A DNA stretch of 64,000 nucleotides from Pseudidiomarina sp. CB1 (GTDB taxonomy: Bacteria; Pseudomonadota; Gammaproteobacteria; Enterobacterales; Alteromonadaceae). The notes below the pieces were generated by a model that saw only the letters and a list, made by a program, of their open reading frames with translations, did not search any database and was not told where the DNA came from. Positions 8,996-17,732 of this stretch are shown piece by piece; positions within the stretch are counted from its first letter, which is position 1; every line of letters begins with the position of its first letter. The DNA is taken from assembly GCF_024752025.1 (NCBI RefSeq), contig NZ_JANTPU010000001.1, positions 1,178,001-1,242,000 on the forward strand, in the 5' to 3' direction. A program made the translations under genes and the position numbers.

Positions 8996-10073
8996 TATAC
9001 CGCTCCAGCACATTAATCAAGTGTATTACGCCGCTACCGTCACAAACTGCTTCTGCTCGTTCAGACATTAAACGCATCTCAACCGGATCTTTTAACAAGC
9101 CTTCGATTGTCGAGGTGATATTAGCGACTCCAACTACTATCGATGCTCTTGCCTTTTCTAGACCTTTCGCGATTCCTTTCTGGTTATCAGCCAACACCAA
9201 CATAACAGTAGGTAGTCCGAGACAACAACGCTCCCAAGAGGTACTCCCTGCAGCACCGATCGCTAAATCTGTGTGACTCATCACTTCAGCCATATTAGTT
9301 ACACCTTGTATGACCGTAACGTCAAAGCGGGACAGCGCTGCTTGACCTTGTGATTTTTCTAACCAAGGGTTCTGTTGGCCAAGCACCACCGTCAACTCTA
9401 CTGAGTCGGACAAGGAGCTCACTTCAAGTGCATCTAAAACATCACCGGTAACGTTGTCTTTATCTACCCCGCCAAGACTGATAAGAATCTTACGGAGTTC
9501 CGTTTGCTGGACGCGACGGGCTAGGCTTTCTTTCCGCCATTTCACAAATTCAGGGCGGAGCAGCGCATATTGTGGGCCAATCATTCTCAGGCATTTATGG
9601 GGTAGTAATCCATCATAATCACCTGTTTTGCGACCAATATTTTGGTCAAGTAAAACATCACACTGGTGCTCCCTGTCAGCCAAGTCATCGATGACCAAAA
9701 TATGGCGACAAACCTTACGAAGTCGCTTCTCCCACTGAGCTCCAATCCCGTAATGGTCAACAACCAGCCAGTCACAATCACTTCGGTCCAATGCCGACAA
9801 CGTTTCTTCGCTGTCCTGTTGTTGTCCGCATGGAAGCCAATGTGAATGAGAATATTCGTCAATATCTGTCGTCAGATCTGAATATAACTGGGGAAGGACA
9901 CGTACGATGTAACCTTTACTTTTAATGAGGTTAATTAAGTGCCCAGGCTGTTCACGCACAATAAATTCACATTCGTGTCCCTGAGTTTTAAGTGCATCGG
10001 CCAACGTTAGACAACGCATAGTATGCCCTGATCCCATTTCCAGGGACGCATCTACTCGAAAGACAACTTTCAT
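8985..10073 (-). CDS. pseG: UDP-2,4-diacylamino-2,4,6-trideoxy-L-altrose hydrolase
   Basis: It removes UDP from the 2,4-diacylamino-trideoxy-altrose nucleotide to release the free hexose used by PseI. The 362-residue GT-B-fold protein opens with VFRVDASLEMGSGHTMRCLTL, the PseG signature carrying the GxGH residues. It continues with WLVVDHYGIGAQWE, VIDDLADREHQCDVLLDQN and the C-terminal DLAIGAAGSTSWERCCLGLP. Start ATG at 10073 overlaps the pseF stop by 4 bp. The 3' end overlaps the formyltransferase gene. Length is typical; some homologues carry a fused PseH acetyltransferase domain, and this one does not. Confidence 0.93.
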   Translation of the reverse strand: MKVVFRVDASLEMGSGHTMRCLTLADALKTQGHECEFIVREQPGHLINLIKSKGYIVRVLPQLYSDLTTDIDEYSHSHWLPCGQQQDSEETLSALDRSDCDWLVVDHYGIGAQWEKRLRKVCRHILVIDDLADREHQCDVLLDQNIGRKTGDYDGLLPHKCLRMIGPQYALLRPEFVKWRKESLARRVQQTELRKILISLGGVDKDNVTGDVLDALEVSSLSDSVELTVVLGQQNPWLEKSQGQAALSRFDVTVIQGVTNMAEVMSHTDLAIGAAGSTSWERCCLGLPTVMLVLADNQKGIAKGLEKARASIVVGVANITSTIEGLLKDPVEMRLMSERAEAVCDGSGVIHLINVLERYSES

Positions 10074-10762
10074 TGCCCTGCCTGCATAGCTTTAAACAAC
10101 CATTCGGCGCGTGCCCAATCCTCCGGCGTGTCAATGTCCTGAACGCGGTGCCGCGGCAGTTGAAGTAGTCGGGCAGCTGTAGAAAAAATTGGACGGCGTT
10201 CAAGCCAAGCGTCACGGACTCCCCAGTAAAACTGTCCCGCATCATGCCAAGCTTCAACTAAATCCTGTGAGCGAGTATTAAAATTCTCGGGCTGAAACAT
10301 AGAAACCCGCCCTTGGTCATCAACTTTTAATGCTCGTTGAATAGGAAACGCATAAGTGGTCGCCGAAAATACATAATCCGCAAATGAGGTTTCTATCAAA
10401 TTCTTTGCCCTACGCAAGTCATCCGCGCAGATAAACGGGGCCGTTGCGTACAAGCAACAAAGATACTGGACATCGTAACCCCGCGTCGCCAACCATTCAG
10501 CAGCATGTTTTATCACATCCGTCGTACCAATATAATCATCTGACAAGCTTGCAGGTCGTTTGAATGGTACCCATGCGCCGTACTCTCGAGCAACCTCTGC
10601 AATTTCATCATCATCTGTTGATACAATGATTTTATCAAAGCAATCACTCGCTTTGGCAGCCTCAATTGACCAAGCAATCATCGGCTTACCGTAAAACATT
10701 TTGATGTTTTTGCGAGGAATTCTTTTACTGCCACCACGAGCAGGAATTACGGCGATATTCAT
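10070..10762 (-). CDS. pseF: Pseudaminic acid cytidylyltransferase
   Basis: It activates pseudaminic acid with CTP to CMP-Pse, the donor for glycosyltransferases. The 230-residue protein has the nucleotidyltransferase opening IPARGGSKRIPRKNIKMFYGKPMIAWSI, then STDDDEIAEVAREYGA and LCCLYATAPF, typical of PseF. The C-terminal region ends HRVQDIDTPEDWARAEWLF, the usual metal-binding DIDTPEDW motif. It overlaps pseC upstream and pseG downstream by 4 bp each (ATGA), showing tight coupling. Confidence 0.93.
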   Translation of the reverse strand: MNIAVIPARGGSKRIPRKNIKMFYGKPMIAWSIEAAKASDCFDKIIVSTDDDEIAEVAREYGAWVPFKRPASLSDDYIGTTDVIKHAAEWLATRGYDVQYLCCLYATAPFICADDLRRAKNLIETSFADYVFSATTYAFPIQRALKVDDQGRVSMFQPENFNTRSQDLVEAWHDAGQFYWGVRDAWLERRPIFSTAARLLQLPRHRVQDIDTPEDWARAEWLFKAMQAGQ

Positions 10763-11922
10763 GCTGATAACGCCGCCTTTAACGCATCTATCACGATGTG
10801 CTGTTCTTCTTTTGTCAAATTTGGGTACATCGGTAGGCTGATGGCTTCATGATAATAGGCCATAGCGTTAGGGAAATCATCTGCAGCAAATCCCATGTGC
10901 TGATAATAGGGGTGTGTGTGTACTGGAATGTAGTGCAAATTCACGCCAATTCCTTTTTCACGCAACGACTCAAATACCTCCTGGTGTGAGCGGTTTATCT
11001 GCTCACGATGTAATCTAATTACATATAGATGAAGTCCTGAATAACTGTCCGAGTGCTGGAACGGTATCGTCACGGGCAAGCTGTTTAACAACTCATCATA
11101 GATTTTTGCCAACTCATGCCGTTTGCTGACGTACTCATCCAGTCGCTCTAGCTGACTCAACCCCAACGCAGCCTGAAGTTCTGTCATGCGGTAATTAAAG
11201 CCCAAGTCAACTTGTTGATAATACCAAGGCCCGTCACTTTCATGGGTCATTTTATCTTGATCGCGGGTAATACCATGACTCCTCAACAAGTTCATTTTTT
11301 CCGCTAAGACTTTACTATTGGTGAGCGCCATACCGCCTTCCGCCGTCGTAATGATTTTTACTGGATGAAAGCTAAATATTGTTATGTCACTGTAACGACA
11401 ATTACCGATGTATTCCCCCCGATATTTACCACCGATGGAGTGAGACGCATCTTCAATAATCTTGACACCATATTGATCTGCTAACGCTTTTATTCGCGAC
11501 ATCTCACAGGGTTGCCCGCATAAATGCACGGCCACCAAAACTTTCGGGAGGCGATGATGGGCAGCGGCATGCTCGAGCTTTGTCTTTAACGCACTGACGC
11601 TCATATTGTAAGTGTTCGGGTCAATATCAACAAAGTCAACACTCGCACCGCAATATAAACCACAATTCGCCGAAGCAACGAAAGTAACCGGTGTTGTCCA
11701 TAAGATATCACCCTGGCCCAATCCAAGAGCTAGGCAGGCGATATGCAGCGCTGATGTAGCACTGTTTACGGCCAGTGCATATTCAGCACCAACTTTTTGG
11801 GCTACTGCCTGCTCAAACGCAGGAACCTGAGGCCCTTGCGTCAAAAAGTCAGACTGCAATACCTCGATGATCGCATCAATATCTTCTTGACGAATGTCTT
11901 GTTTGCCATAAGGAATCATCAA
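10759..11922 (-). CDS. pseC: UDP-4-amino-4,6-dideoxy-N-acetyl-beta-L-altrosamine transaminase
   Basis: A PLP-dependent DegT/DnrJ/EryC1-family aminotransferase that puts an amino group on C4 of the 4-keto sugar made by PseB, with glutamate as donor. The 387 residues include SATSALHIACLALG (phosphate binding), the PseC-typical WTTPVTFVASANCGLYCGA, EDASHSIGGKY, and FSFHPVKIITTAEGG, which holds the Schiff-base lysine. MIPYGKQDI at the N-terminus is also a PseC hallmark. It overlaps pseB (4 bp) and pseF (4 bp). Confidence 0.94.
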   Translation of the reverse strand: MMIPYGKQDIRQEDIDAIIEVLQSDFLTQGPQVPAFEQAVAQKVGAEYALAVNSATSALHIACLALGLGQGDILWTTPVTFVASANCGLYCGASVDFVDIDPNTYNMSVSALKTKLEHAAAHHRLPKVLVAVHLCGQPCEMSRIKALADQYGVKIIEDASHSIGGKYRGEYIGNCRYSDITIFSFHPVKIITTAEGGMALTNSKVLAEKMNLLRSHGITRDQDKMTHESDGPWYYQQVDLGFNYRMTELQAALGLSQLERLDEYVSKRHELAKIYDELLNSLPVTIPFQHSDSYSGLHLYVIRLHREQINRSHQEVFESLREKGIGVNLHYIPVHTHPYYQHMGFAADDFPNAMAYYHEAISLPMYPNLTKEEQHIVIDALKAALSA

Positions 11923-12917
11923 ATTTTGCCTATTTGTTCAAAATTACGTGAAAGCCATCCTTTTAACTCTTCATCTGACATCCATTCAGTGTTGTTGTCA
12001 CTCGAATAAATAAAACCATCGGGAACCCGTTCTCCATCTTTGATACGATTGGCGTCCTTATCCCAGTCATGGATGGCTGGAAGAATTTTGTAATGCTCCG
12101 CATACTCGTAAGTATAGGGGGCATCCTCAAAACCGATCATTTGCTCATGCAGCTTTTCTCCAGGCCTGATACCAACAACCTCTTGCTTTGCTTCAGGCGC
12201 GACAACTCGAGCAACGTCGGTAACTTTCATCGACGGAATTTTTTTAACGTAGATCTCTCCGCCAACCATATCCTCGAACGCATGCCATACAAGTTCTACC
12301 CCCTCCTCTAACGAAATCATGAAACGTGTCATACGATCGTCTGTAATTGGTAAGACACCTTGGTCACGAATCGACATAAAGAATGGAATTACCGAGCCTC
12401 TAGAACCCATAACGTTACCGTAGCGTACTACGGAGAATTTAGTGTCATGAGAACCCGCATATGAGTTTCCTGCAACGAATAACTTGTCTGAAGCAAGTTT
12501 TGTCGCGCCATAAAGATTTACGGGACTACTTGCTTTATCTGTAGACAATGCTACAACGCCTTTAATACCTTTATCGATACAGGCATCGATTACGTTCATG
12601 GCGCCGTTAATATTCGTCTTCACACATTCAAACGGATTGTACTCCGCGGTAGGTACAATCTTCGTAGCAGCTGCGTGCACAACGTAATCAACTCCATCTA
12701 ATGCTCGATACAGGCGTTCTTTGTCTCGGACATCACCAATAAAAAATCGGAGACGCTCATCGTTTGGAAATAACTTAGCCATCTCCCACTGCTTCATTTC
12801 ATCACGGGAAAATACAATGATTTTCTTCGGCTTGTACTTTTCCAAAGTCATTGGAATAAATTTGTGGCCAAAGGAGCCCGTGCCCCCTGTAACTAATATA
12901 GTTTTATTTTCGAACAT
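11919..12917 (-). CDS. pseB: UDP-N-acetylglucosamine 4,6-dehydratase (inverting)
   Basis: First step of the pseudaminic acid path: C4,C6 dehydration and C5 inversion of UDP-GlcNAc. It is a 332-residue short-chain dehydrogenase/reductase-type protein with the NAD(P)-binding LVTGGTGSFGHKF, SRDEMKQWEM, HAAATKIVP and the active-site region LYGATKLASDKLF, where the Lys of the classical triad is visible. Next follow SVVRYGNVMGSRGSVIPFF and RMTRFMI, typical of PseB/FlaA1. It is the first gene of the Pse block. A 195-bp spacer with one REP element separates it from wzc upstream. Pse genes can also serve flagellin glycosylation, but here the context is capsule or O-antigen. Confidence 0.95.
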   Translation of the reverse strand: MFENKTILVTGGTGSFGHKFIPMTLEKYKPKKIIVFSRDEMKQWEMAKLFPNDERLRFFIGDVRDKERLYRALDGVDYVVHAAATKIVPTAEYNPFECVKTNINGAMNVIDACIDKGIKGVVALSTDKASSPVNLYGATKLASDKLFVAGNSYAGSHDTKFSVVRYGNVMGSRGSVIPFFMSIRDQGVLPITDDRMTRFMISLEEGVELVWHAFEDMVGGEIYVKKIPSMKVTDVARVVAPEAKQEVVGIRPGEKLHEQMIGFEDAPYTYEYAEHYKILPAIHDWDKDANRIKDGERVPDGFIYSSDNNTEWMSDEELKGWLSRNFEQIGKI

Positions 12918-13089
12918 GTCTTACCTATAAAATAGATGAAGTCGTTAAATGGAATTAATAACTCTCGAGGGTTACCTGGATACGTTGATATCAAGCAAGG
13001 AGAAACTTCGTGATTGTAGGAGTTGTTGGGGAGCGCAGGGCTTGGTGTTTTATATGTCGCATGGGCACCGAGGTGAATTTACGGTGGAT

Positions 13090-13110
13090 CCGTGGTAGAA
13101 CCACGGCTAC
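13090..13110 (-). repeat. REP element just after the wzc stop
   Basis: A slightly worn copy of the GTAG-type REP. Read on the minus strand, GTAG is followed by a CCGTGGT/ACCACGG stem with a TCT loop; one C/G pair of the usual stem is missing. It begins 3 bp after the wzc TAA codon, inside the capsule operon and before pseB. A hairpin at this place may protect the upstream wzc message or dampen read-through (inference). Confidence 0.75.
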
Positions 13111-13112
13111 GA

Positions 13113-15332
13113 TTACGCGTCTGTCGACTTATAGCTGTACCCGTAAGAATACCCATAACCATAATACCGACTCGCTCGGCGCTGCACGCCGTTCAAAATA
13201 ACCCCACGAATATCCACGCCGTTCTGCGCGAAGCGCTTCACCGTGGCTTCGACTTCTTTCGCTGGAGTTTCGCCAAAGCGGGCTACGAGCAAACTAGTAC
13301 CTACGTAGCGACCAACAATCGCAGCGTCAGTTACAGCTAGGATTGGTGGTGTATCGATCAGTACGTAGTCGTAGTGTTCGTTTACTTTACCCAGCATTTT
13401 CTCCATGCGCGGGTGCATCAACAATTCCGATGGGTTCGGAGCTGCGGTGCCGCGCGAAATGAAGTGCATGTTCGGCACCTTCGTTTTGTGGATCACCGTC
13501 GACAGGTTGTTCTTGTCAATTGGGCCACCATCGGGTGACTTATCTACGCTCGCCAAAAAGTCTGACAAGCCGTACTTGTTGGAAACTCCTAACGCGGTAT
13601 GCAGATAACCACGACGGATGTCACCATCAATCACCAGTACGCGCTGCCCTGCTTGCGCCAGCACGGCGGCAAGGTTCAGGGTCACAAAGCTCTTACCGAC
13701 ACCGGGCGCTGGGCCTGACACCATAATGACCTTGTTCTTGGCTTCAAGCATTGCAAAGTGCAAGCTGGTGCGTAAACCACGTAGCGCCTCAATGGCCAAG
13801 TCTGCGGGATCTTCCAGCGCCAAGAATGGTAGGTCGTGCACTTCTTTCGTGCGCCGTACCAACTTGCCAAGTTTCTCATTTAAATCGACTTGTGTTGGGC
13901 TTTCCGGTACGGACGCATAAACATTAATGCCCAGTTCTTCTAGCTGCTCAGGCGTTTCTACGCCGCGATTCAACGCCGCCATCAAGAACACCCAGCCGAC
14001 GCTCACCATACCGCCGAGCATGGTTGCCAGCACCACAATCAAGGCTTTCTTTGGCGCCACTGGCTCAGGGTTGGTCACTGCTTCGTCCAGAATTCGTACG
14101 TTGCCTACGGTACCGGCTTTCAGCACGTTAAGCTCTTGCATACGATTCAACAACTGCACGTAAATCTCTTGCGACACTTCAACGTCACGCGCTAAACGCA
14201 ACACTTCTTGTTGGGTTTCTGGCAAGTCGCCCACCTGGTTGTTGATCTCTTCTTGCTCTCGAATCAACTGGGCTTTTTGCTCGAGAAGTGACTGATAGGT
14301 TGGATGCTCTTTGGTATATAAACGTGACAGTTCTTTTTCTTTGAGCTCAAGTTCGTTCAGGCGCTTTTCGATTTCGACCACACGCTCAAGTAAGCTTTGC
14401 GTTTCAATGGAGAGGTCAACGGACTGACTTAAGTTACGGTATTGGTTCAATTTATCTTCAGCAGCGGTCAAATTACCCTTAACTTCAGGTAATTGGCGTT
14501 CGATAAACTGCAGGCTGTTCTCGGCTTCCGCCGCGTTACGGCGGATGTTCTGCAGCATGTACTCTTGCGCGATGGCATTCAGCACTTGTTGCGCATACAC
14601 GCTGTCAGGGTTTTGGAAGCTGGCACTAAGAATACCCGTTTGCTTGCCGCGCTCACTGACGCTTAGGTCTTGTTGCACGTCACGAATCGTCCGTAGCCGA
14701 TTAGCTTTGGTCAGCACGAACTCGTAGGTATCGGTCAGCACCGCGTCGTTGAGCATCAACTCAAAGCCGTCCATTACCGCCAACTGGCCGACTTGCCCAG
14801 CCAGCACGAGCTCGCCTTCTTCGTCACGAACTTCGTAGTGCTTGCCGTTGTCAGCAAATTCAAGCTGCAGCGGCTCCCCTTCGTAGCCTTGCGGCACATT
14901 AAACGTGCTAATGCTGAGCTCATCTTGCCCAGGAGTGCGACGTGCCAACCAGCCGCCGATGAACGGCATATAATCTGGCGTAACTTGATAGGTCAGCTGC
15001 AACTGGTCCACGACAGCACCAATCACCATACGCGATTTCATGATCTCGATTTCAGTGGCAGCTTCGCTGTCACTGGTGAACATTTCACCAAACTCGTCAC
15101 CTAACGCTGGCAGGCCGCTCGATTTTTTCTCAACTTGCAGCATAGCATCGGCTTGATAGATAGGGGTCGACAAAATGGCGTAAGCTACGCCGCAGACCAT
15201 GAACAGAAACGTTACACTGATGATCAGCCAACGGCGATCAATTAATAGACCAAATAGCCGGCCTAGATCGATTTCGTCGTCATTGCGGTCGCTAGATTGT
15301 TGCACGGGGGTGTTCACAGTCTTTTTTTCCAT
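13113..15332 (-). CDS. wzc: Wzc-type polysaccharide co-polymerase / tyrosine autokinase
   Basis: An inner-membrane BY-kinase that works with Wza and Wzb to set chain length and export of capsule. The 739 residues (E. coli Wzc has 720) contain an N-terminal Wzz domain with TM1 near 35-53. A coiled-coil region follows at about 265-405, and TM2 lies near 430-453. The cytoplasmic kinase has Walker A GPAPGVGKS at 540-548, Walker A' VLVIDGDIRRG near 565-575 and Walker B YVLIDTPP near 656-663. The C-terminal tail carries seven tyrosines at 723-734, the usual autophosphorylation cluster. It overlaps wzb by 19 bp. Confidence 0.96.
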   Translation of the reverse strand: MEKKTVNTPVQQSSDRNDDEIDLGRLFGLLIDRRWLIISVTFLFMVCGVAYAILSTPIYQADAMLQVEKKSSGLPALGDEFGEMFTSDSEAATEIEIMKSRMVIGAVVDQLQLTYQVTPDYMPFIGGWLARRTPGQDELSISTFNVPQGYEGEPLQLEFADNGKHYEVRDEEGELVLAGQVGQLAVMDGFELMLNDAVLTDTYEFVLTKANRLRTIRDVQQDLSVSERGKQTGILSASFQNPDSVYAQQVLNAIAQEYMLQNIRRNAAEAENSLQFIERQLPEVKGNLTAAEDKLNQYRNLSQSVDLSIETQSLLERVVEIEKRLNELELKEKELSRLYTKEHPTYQSLLEQKAQLIREQEEINNQVGDLPETQQEVLRLARDVEVSQEIYVQLLNRMQELNVLKAGTVGNVRILDEAVTNPEPVAPKKALIVVLATMLGGMVSVGWVFLMAALNRGVETPEQLEELGINVYASVPESPTQVDLNEKLGKLVRRTKEVHDLPFLALEDPADLAIEALRGLRTSLHFAMLEAKNKVIMVSGPAPGVGKSFVTLNLAAVLAQAGQRVLVIDGDIRRGYLHTALGVSNKYGLSDFLASVDKSPDGGPIDKNNLSTVIHKTKVPNMHFISRGTAAPNPSELLMHPRMEKMLGKVNEHYDYVLIDTPPILAVTDAAIVGRYVGTSLLVARFGETPAKEVEATVKRFAQNGVDIRGVILNGVQRRASRYYGYGYSYGYSYKSTDA

Positions 15333-15772
15333 TCGTTACAGCTCTTTTCAATGAGATCAAATACGTGTTGGTAGACTTCGTCACTACGTTTGTAGGGATC
15401 CGGAATGTCCTTCCCACCTAGTTTTCCGTTATCCGCCAGCCATTGCCCTAATAACATGGTTTTGGCCATGACTTCTGGGTAGCGTTTCCCAATATATTGA
15501 CGATGTTCGTTTTCCATCACCAAGATCAGGTCAAATTGACTTACCAATTCTCGGTTGAGTTGTTGCGCTTCGTGCTCGGCAAAACTGTAACCGTTGGCTT
15601 CGGCGATCTGTCGCGCTTTACTGTCCATGTCCCAACCTTTGCCATCTTTGACCATGGCTGTAATGCCAGCGCTGTCGATATGTTTGTCAGGTAGCGCCTC
15701 TTGCAGCATAAACTTTGCTGTTGGGCTACGGCAGATATTGCCTAAGCAGACGACGAGGATTTTATTAAACAT
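15314..15772 (-). CDS. wzb: Low-molecular-weight protein tyrosine phosphatase
   Basis: A cytoplasmic phosphatase that removes phosphate from the Wzc tyrosine cluster, allowing cycling of capsule export. The 152 residues (E. coli Wzb has 147) open with ILVVCLGNICRSPTAK, the CX5R(S/T) phosphate-binding loop. The general-acid motif KDIPDPYKRSDEVY is near the C-terminus. It sits between wza and wzc in the usual order, but a REP doublet separates it from wza. Confidence 0.96.
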   Translation of the reverse strand: MFNKILVVCLGNICRSPTAKFMLQEALPDKHIDSAGITAMVKDGKGWDMDSKARQIAEANGYSFAEHEAQQLNRELVSQFDLILVMENEHRQYIGKRYPEVMAKTMLLGQWLADNGKLGGKDIPDPYKRSDEVYQHVFDLIEKSCNEWKKRL

Positions 15773-15785
15773 GGTTTCCCGTAGC

Positions 15786-15894
15786 GTAGCCCGCAGTTCT
15801 ACTGCGGGTCAGGTTATAACGTTTCGCGGTGGGTGTTGTTTTAACATGCACCGCGGTTGTGGGTGGTTGGACCCGTAGTAGAACTATGGGCTAC
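15786..15894. repeat. REP doublet (REPIN-like) between wza and wzb
   Basis: A plus-oriented REP at 15786-15808 (stem CCCGCAGT/ACTGCGGG, loop TCT) faces a minus-oriented one at 15872-15894 (CCCGTAGT type with one G-T wobble). GTAG thus stands at the left edge and CTAC at the right edge. The doublet starts 13 bp upstream of the wzb ATG and ends 9 bp after the wza stop. It lies within the transcript of the capsule operon, where the pair could fold into a long hairpin. Confidence 0.85.
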
Positions 15895-15903
15895 CCATTA
15901 CCA

Positions 15904-17046
15904 CTAATTCGAGATGTCATCCGAGAAACGACCGATGCTATATAGGCCCGTGATGGACGGCAGCAATTGACTGATCACGCGGTTCCAGCGTGCTACCGGT
16001 GCTGCGGTCACGTACACAATATCACGTTGCTGCAGCTCGAACTGCTCGGCCATGACTAAAGCTATCGCGTTTTCGGCATTTAACTGATAAACCTGAGCGA
16101 GTTTGCCGCTGTCCGGTTCAGCTTGGCGAATAACAAAAATACCTGATGCATCGGCACTCGTTTCAAACAATCCGCCAGCTTCCGCTAATGCTTCAGCTAG
16201 GCTCATTCCACCCTGTCCCATTATGTACGACTGCGGTTTACGTACTTCTCCTAGCACAAATACTTTATTGTCATCATTACGTGCCACATGTACCACATCA
16301 TTCTGTTGCAGAAGAATATTCTCTGCGGTATTACCCGCTTGATACAGTTCGCGCAGTTTGAAGGTGCGAACAGAGTTGCCACGGGTTAAAGTCACCTCAT
16401 TCCAATTTGCAAGTTCACTTAGGCCACCCGCCGCATTCACCGCTTCAATCAAAGTCATGGGCACGTTGGTAATTGGCACCGTCCCGGGTTTTTGAACTGC
16501 ACCAGTCACGTAGACTCGCTGACTACGAAAGGCCGCTACGGTAACATCCACCTGTGGGCTTTCAATGTACTTAGCCAACCGTTTCGTTATATCTTCTCGA
16601 ATCTCTGTCACATTCTTACCACTAACCCGTACCTTGCCAATATACGGATAAAAAATAGTGCCATCATTGTGCACCCAGTTACCTGCTTCGGCAGCACTAC
16701 GCATAGAGCCGGCAGGTATAGTTAGTTCAGGGTGATTCCATACGGTAATGGTTAGTACATCACCACGCCCTACTTTATAGTCATAGTTACTACGAGCTTG
16801 TTCGAGTGAATTGTTTACTTCTGGTCTGGTTTGTGGAACTTCTAATTTCTCCAATAACTTCGGTGAAATCTGATAAACGTCAACCAATTGCATTAATTCA
16901 TCTTCACTGAATTCACGCTCATAATCACTGCTGGAGTCGTTGCCCTCGCCCCCTTTAATAGTATTCGATATGTGCCCGCCGGGAGCTACTGCACATCCAC
17001 TAAGTAGAGAGGCTAGAAAGATGACCGCTGTGAGTTTTTTATTCAT
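15904..17046 (-). CDS. wza: Wza-type outer-membrane polysaccharide export lipoprotein
   Basis: Forms the octameric outer-membrane channel for capsule export. The start is set at ATG 17046, giving 380 residues (E. coli Wza has 379), with AGGGG about 8 nt upstream. The in-frame extension to 17088 is unlikely because it would precede the signal peptide. MNKKLTAVIFLASLLSGC is a lipoprotein signal with lipobox LSGC. The PES (poly-export) domain contains YDYKVGRGDVLTITVWNHPEL, followed by two SLBB domains (for example VYVTGAVQKPGTVPITN and VFVLGEVRKPQSYIMGQGG). It is the first gene after the ops-bearing leader and is followed by wzb and wzc. Confidence 0.96.
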   Translation of the reverse strand: MNKKLTAVIFLASLLSGCAVAPGGHISNTIKGGEGNDSSSDYEREFSEDELMQLVDVYQISPKLLEKLEVPQTRPEVNNSLEQARSNYDYKVGRGDVLTITVWNHPELTIPAGSMRSAAEAGNWVHNDGTIFYPYIGKVRVSGKNVTEIREDITKRLAKYIESPQVDVTVAAFRSQRVYVTGAVQKPGTVPITNVPMTLIEAVNAAGGLSELANWNEVTLTRGNSVRTFKLRELYQAGNTAENILLQQNDVVHVARNDDNKVFVLGEVRKPQSYIMGQGGMSLAEALAEAGGLFETSADASGIFVIRQAEPDSGKLAQVYQLNAENAIALVMAEQFELQQRDIVYVTAAPVARWNRVISQLLPSITGLYSIGRFSDDISN

Positions 17047-17099
17047 TATTATTGCACCCCTGATTGGATTATCCCAGTTTCGAAGCATCTCGCTGCAGA

Positions 17100-17112
17100 C
17101 AAGCTACCGCCC
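17100..17112 (-). promoter_or_regulatory. ops / JUMPstart-like RfaH recruitment site
   Basis: On the minus strand the leader between rfaH and wza reads GGGCGGTAGCTTG, matching the ops core GGCGGTAGC at 17103-17111. An upstream GGTAACC stretch resembles the rest of a JUMPstart element. RfaH binds the paused polymerase at ops and suppresses termination through long surface-polysaccharide operons. The site is about 55 nt before the wza start, where it would be transcribed, and the rfaH gene is right upstream. Confidence 0.8.
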
Positions 17113-17216
17113 GAGGGTTACCGCTCCTCATCGCGCTCCATTTTATGGAAGATTAGAATGTAATCATGACATTGAGAGCGATTATTCCATGCCCATTTGA
17201 TTTATTCTACTTTTGA

Positions 17217-17732
17217 TTAACGTTTTACATCCGACAGCTCAAATTCTGCTCGAATTTTTTTATGCAAAATATCGAGCAATACAACGCATCTCGACGGCCC
17301 GTCAAGCTTCACGACTTCAGCAAACAAGCCTTTAAAAGGCCCCTTGAGTATCTCTAGCTTATCACCAGGCTGCGGCACAAGATGTCGTTGCAGTTGCTTA
17401 ACTTCTGTAAAATCACCGCTCAACGTTAACATTTGCATTACAGTCTCATCTGACATCCATGCAGGAGAGCCGCCAAACTTTACCAGTTTTGCCACTCCAA
17501 ACGTACTACGAATCTTGTGGAAACTGTGTGATTCATCATGTAATTTTACGAAAATATAACCGGGAAAGAGCGGCTCGAGGGTCGGAGTACGTTTACCACG
17601 CTTGATCCGCTCAAGCGTGAGCATAGGGAGGGCCACTCCAAAGTTTTGATTTTCAAGATTCGCGCGCGCCCGATTTTCCTGACGCGGTTTCGTTTGCACT
17701 ACATACCAGAAATCACCAAAAGTCTCGTCCAT
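17217..17732 (-). CDS. rfaH: Transcription antiterminator RfaH
   Basis: A NusG paralogue that loads at ops sites and keeps RNA polymerase and ribosomes coupled through long operons for surface glycans. The 171 residues (E. coli RfaH has 162) begin DFWYVVQTKPRQENRARANLENQ and contain RGKRTPTLEPLFPGYIFVKL, a classic RfaH N-terminal domain. The KOW-bearing C-terminal part reads QPGDKLEILKGPFKGLFAEVVKLDG. The gene lies directly upstream of, and in the same direction as, the operon carrying the ops site. Self-adjacent rfaH implies a dedicated regulator for this locus, though the genome may have another. Confidence 0.92.
   Translation of the reverse strand: MDETFGDFWYVVQTKPRQENRARANLENQNFGVALPMLTLERIKRGKRTPTLEPLFPGYIFVKLHDESHSFHKIRSTFGVAKLVKFGGSPAWMSDETVMQMLTLSGDFTEVKQLQRHLVPQPGDKLEILKGPFKGLFAEVVKLDGPSRCVVLLDILHKKIRAEFELSDVKR

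Noticed and set aside
8354-9013. ATG at 9013 as start of the formyltransferase gene
   Set aside because: A GTG at 8995 has a GGAG at the right distance and begins the conserved fold; the longer form would only add six residues in pseG overlap.
13010-13201. Small plus-strand frames over the wzc end and pseB-wzc spacer
   Set aside because: They run antisense to wzc and through a REP element, with no ribosome site; shadows of real features.
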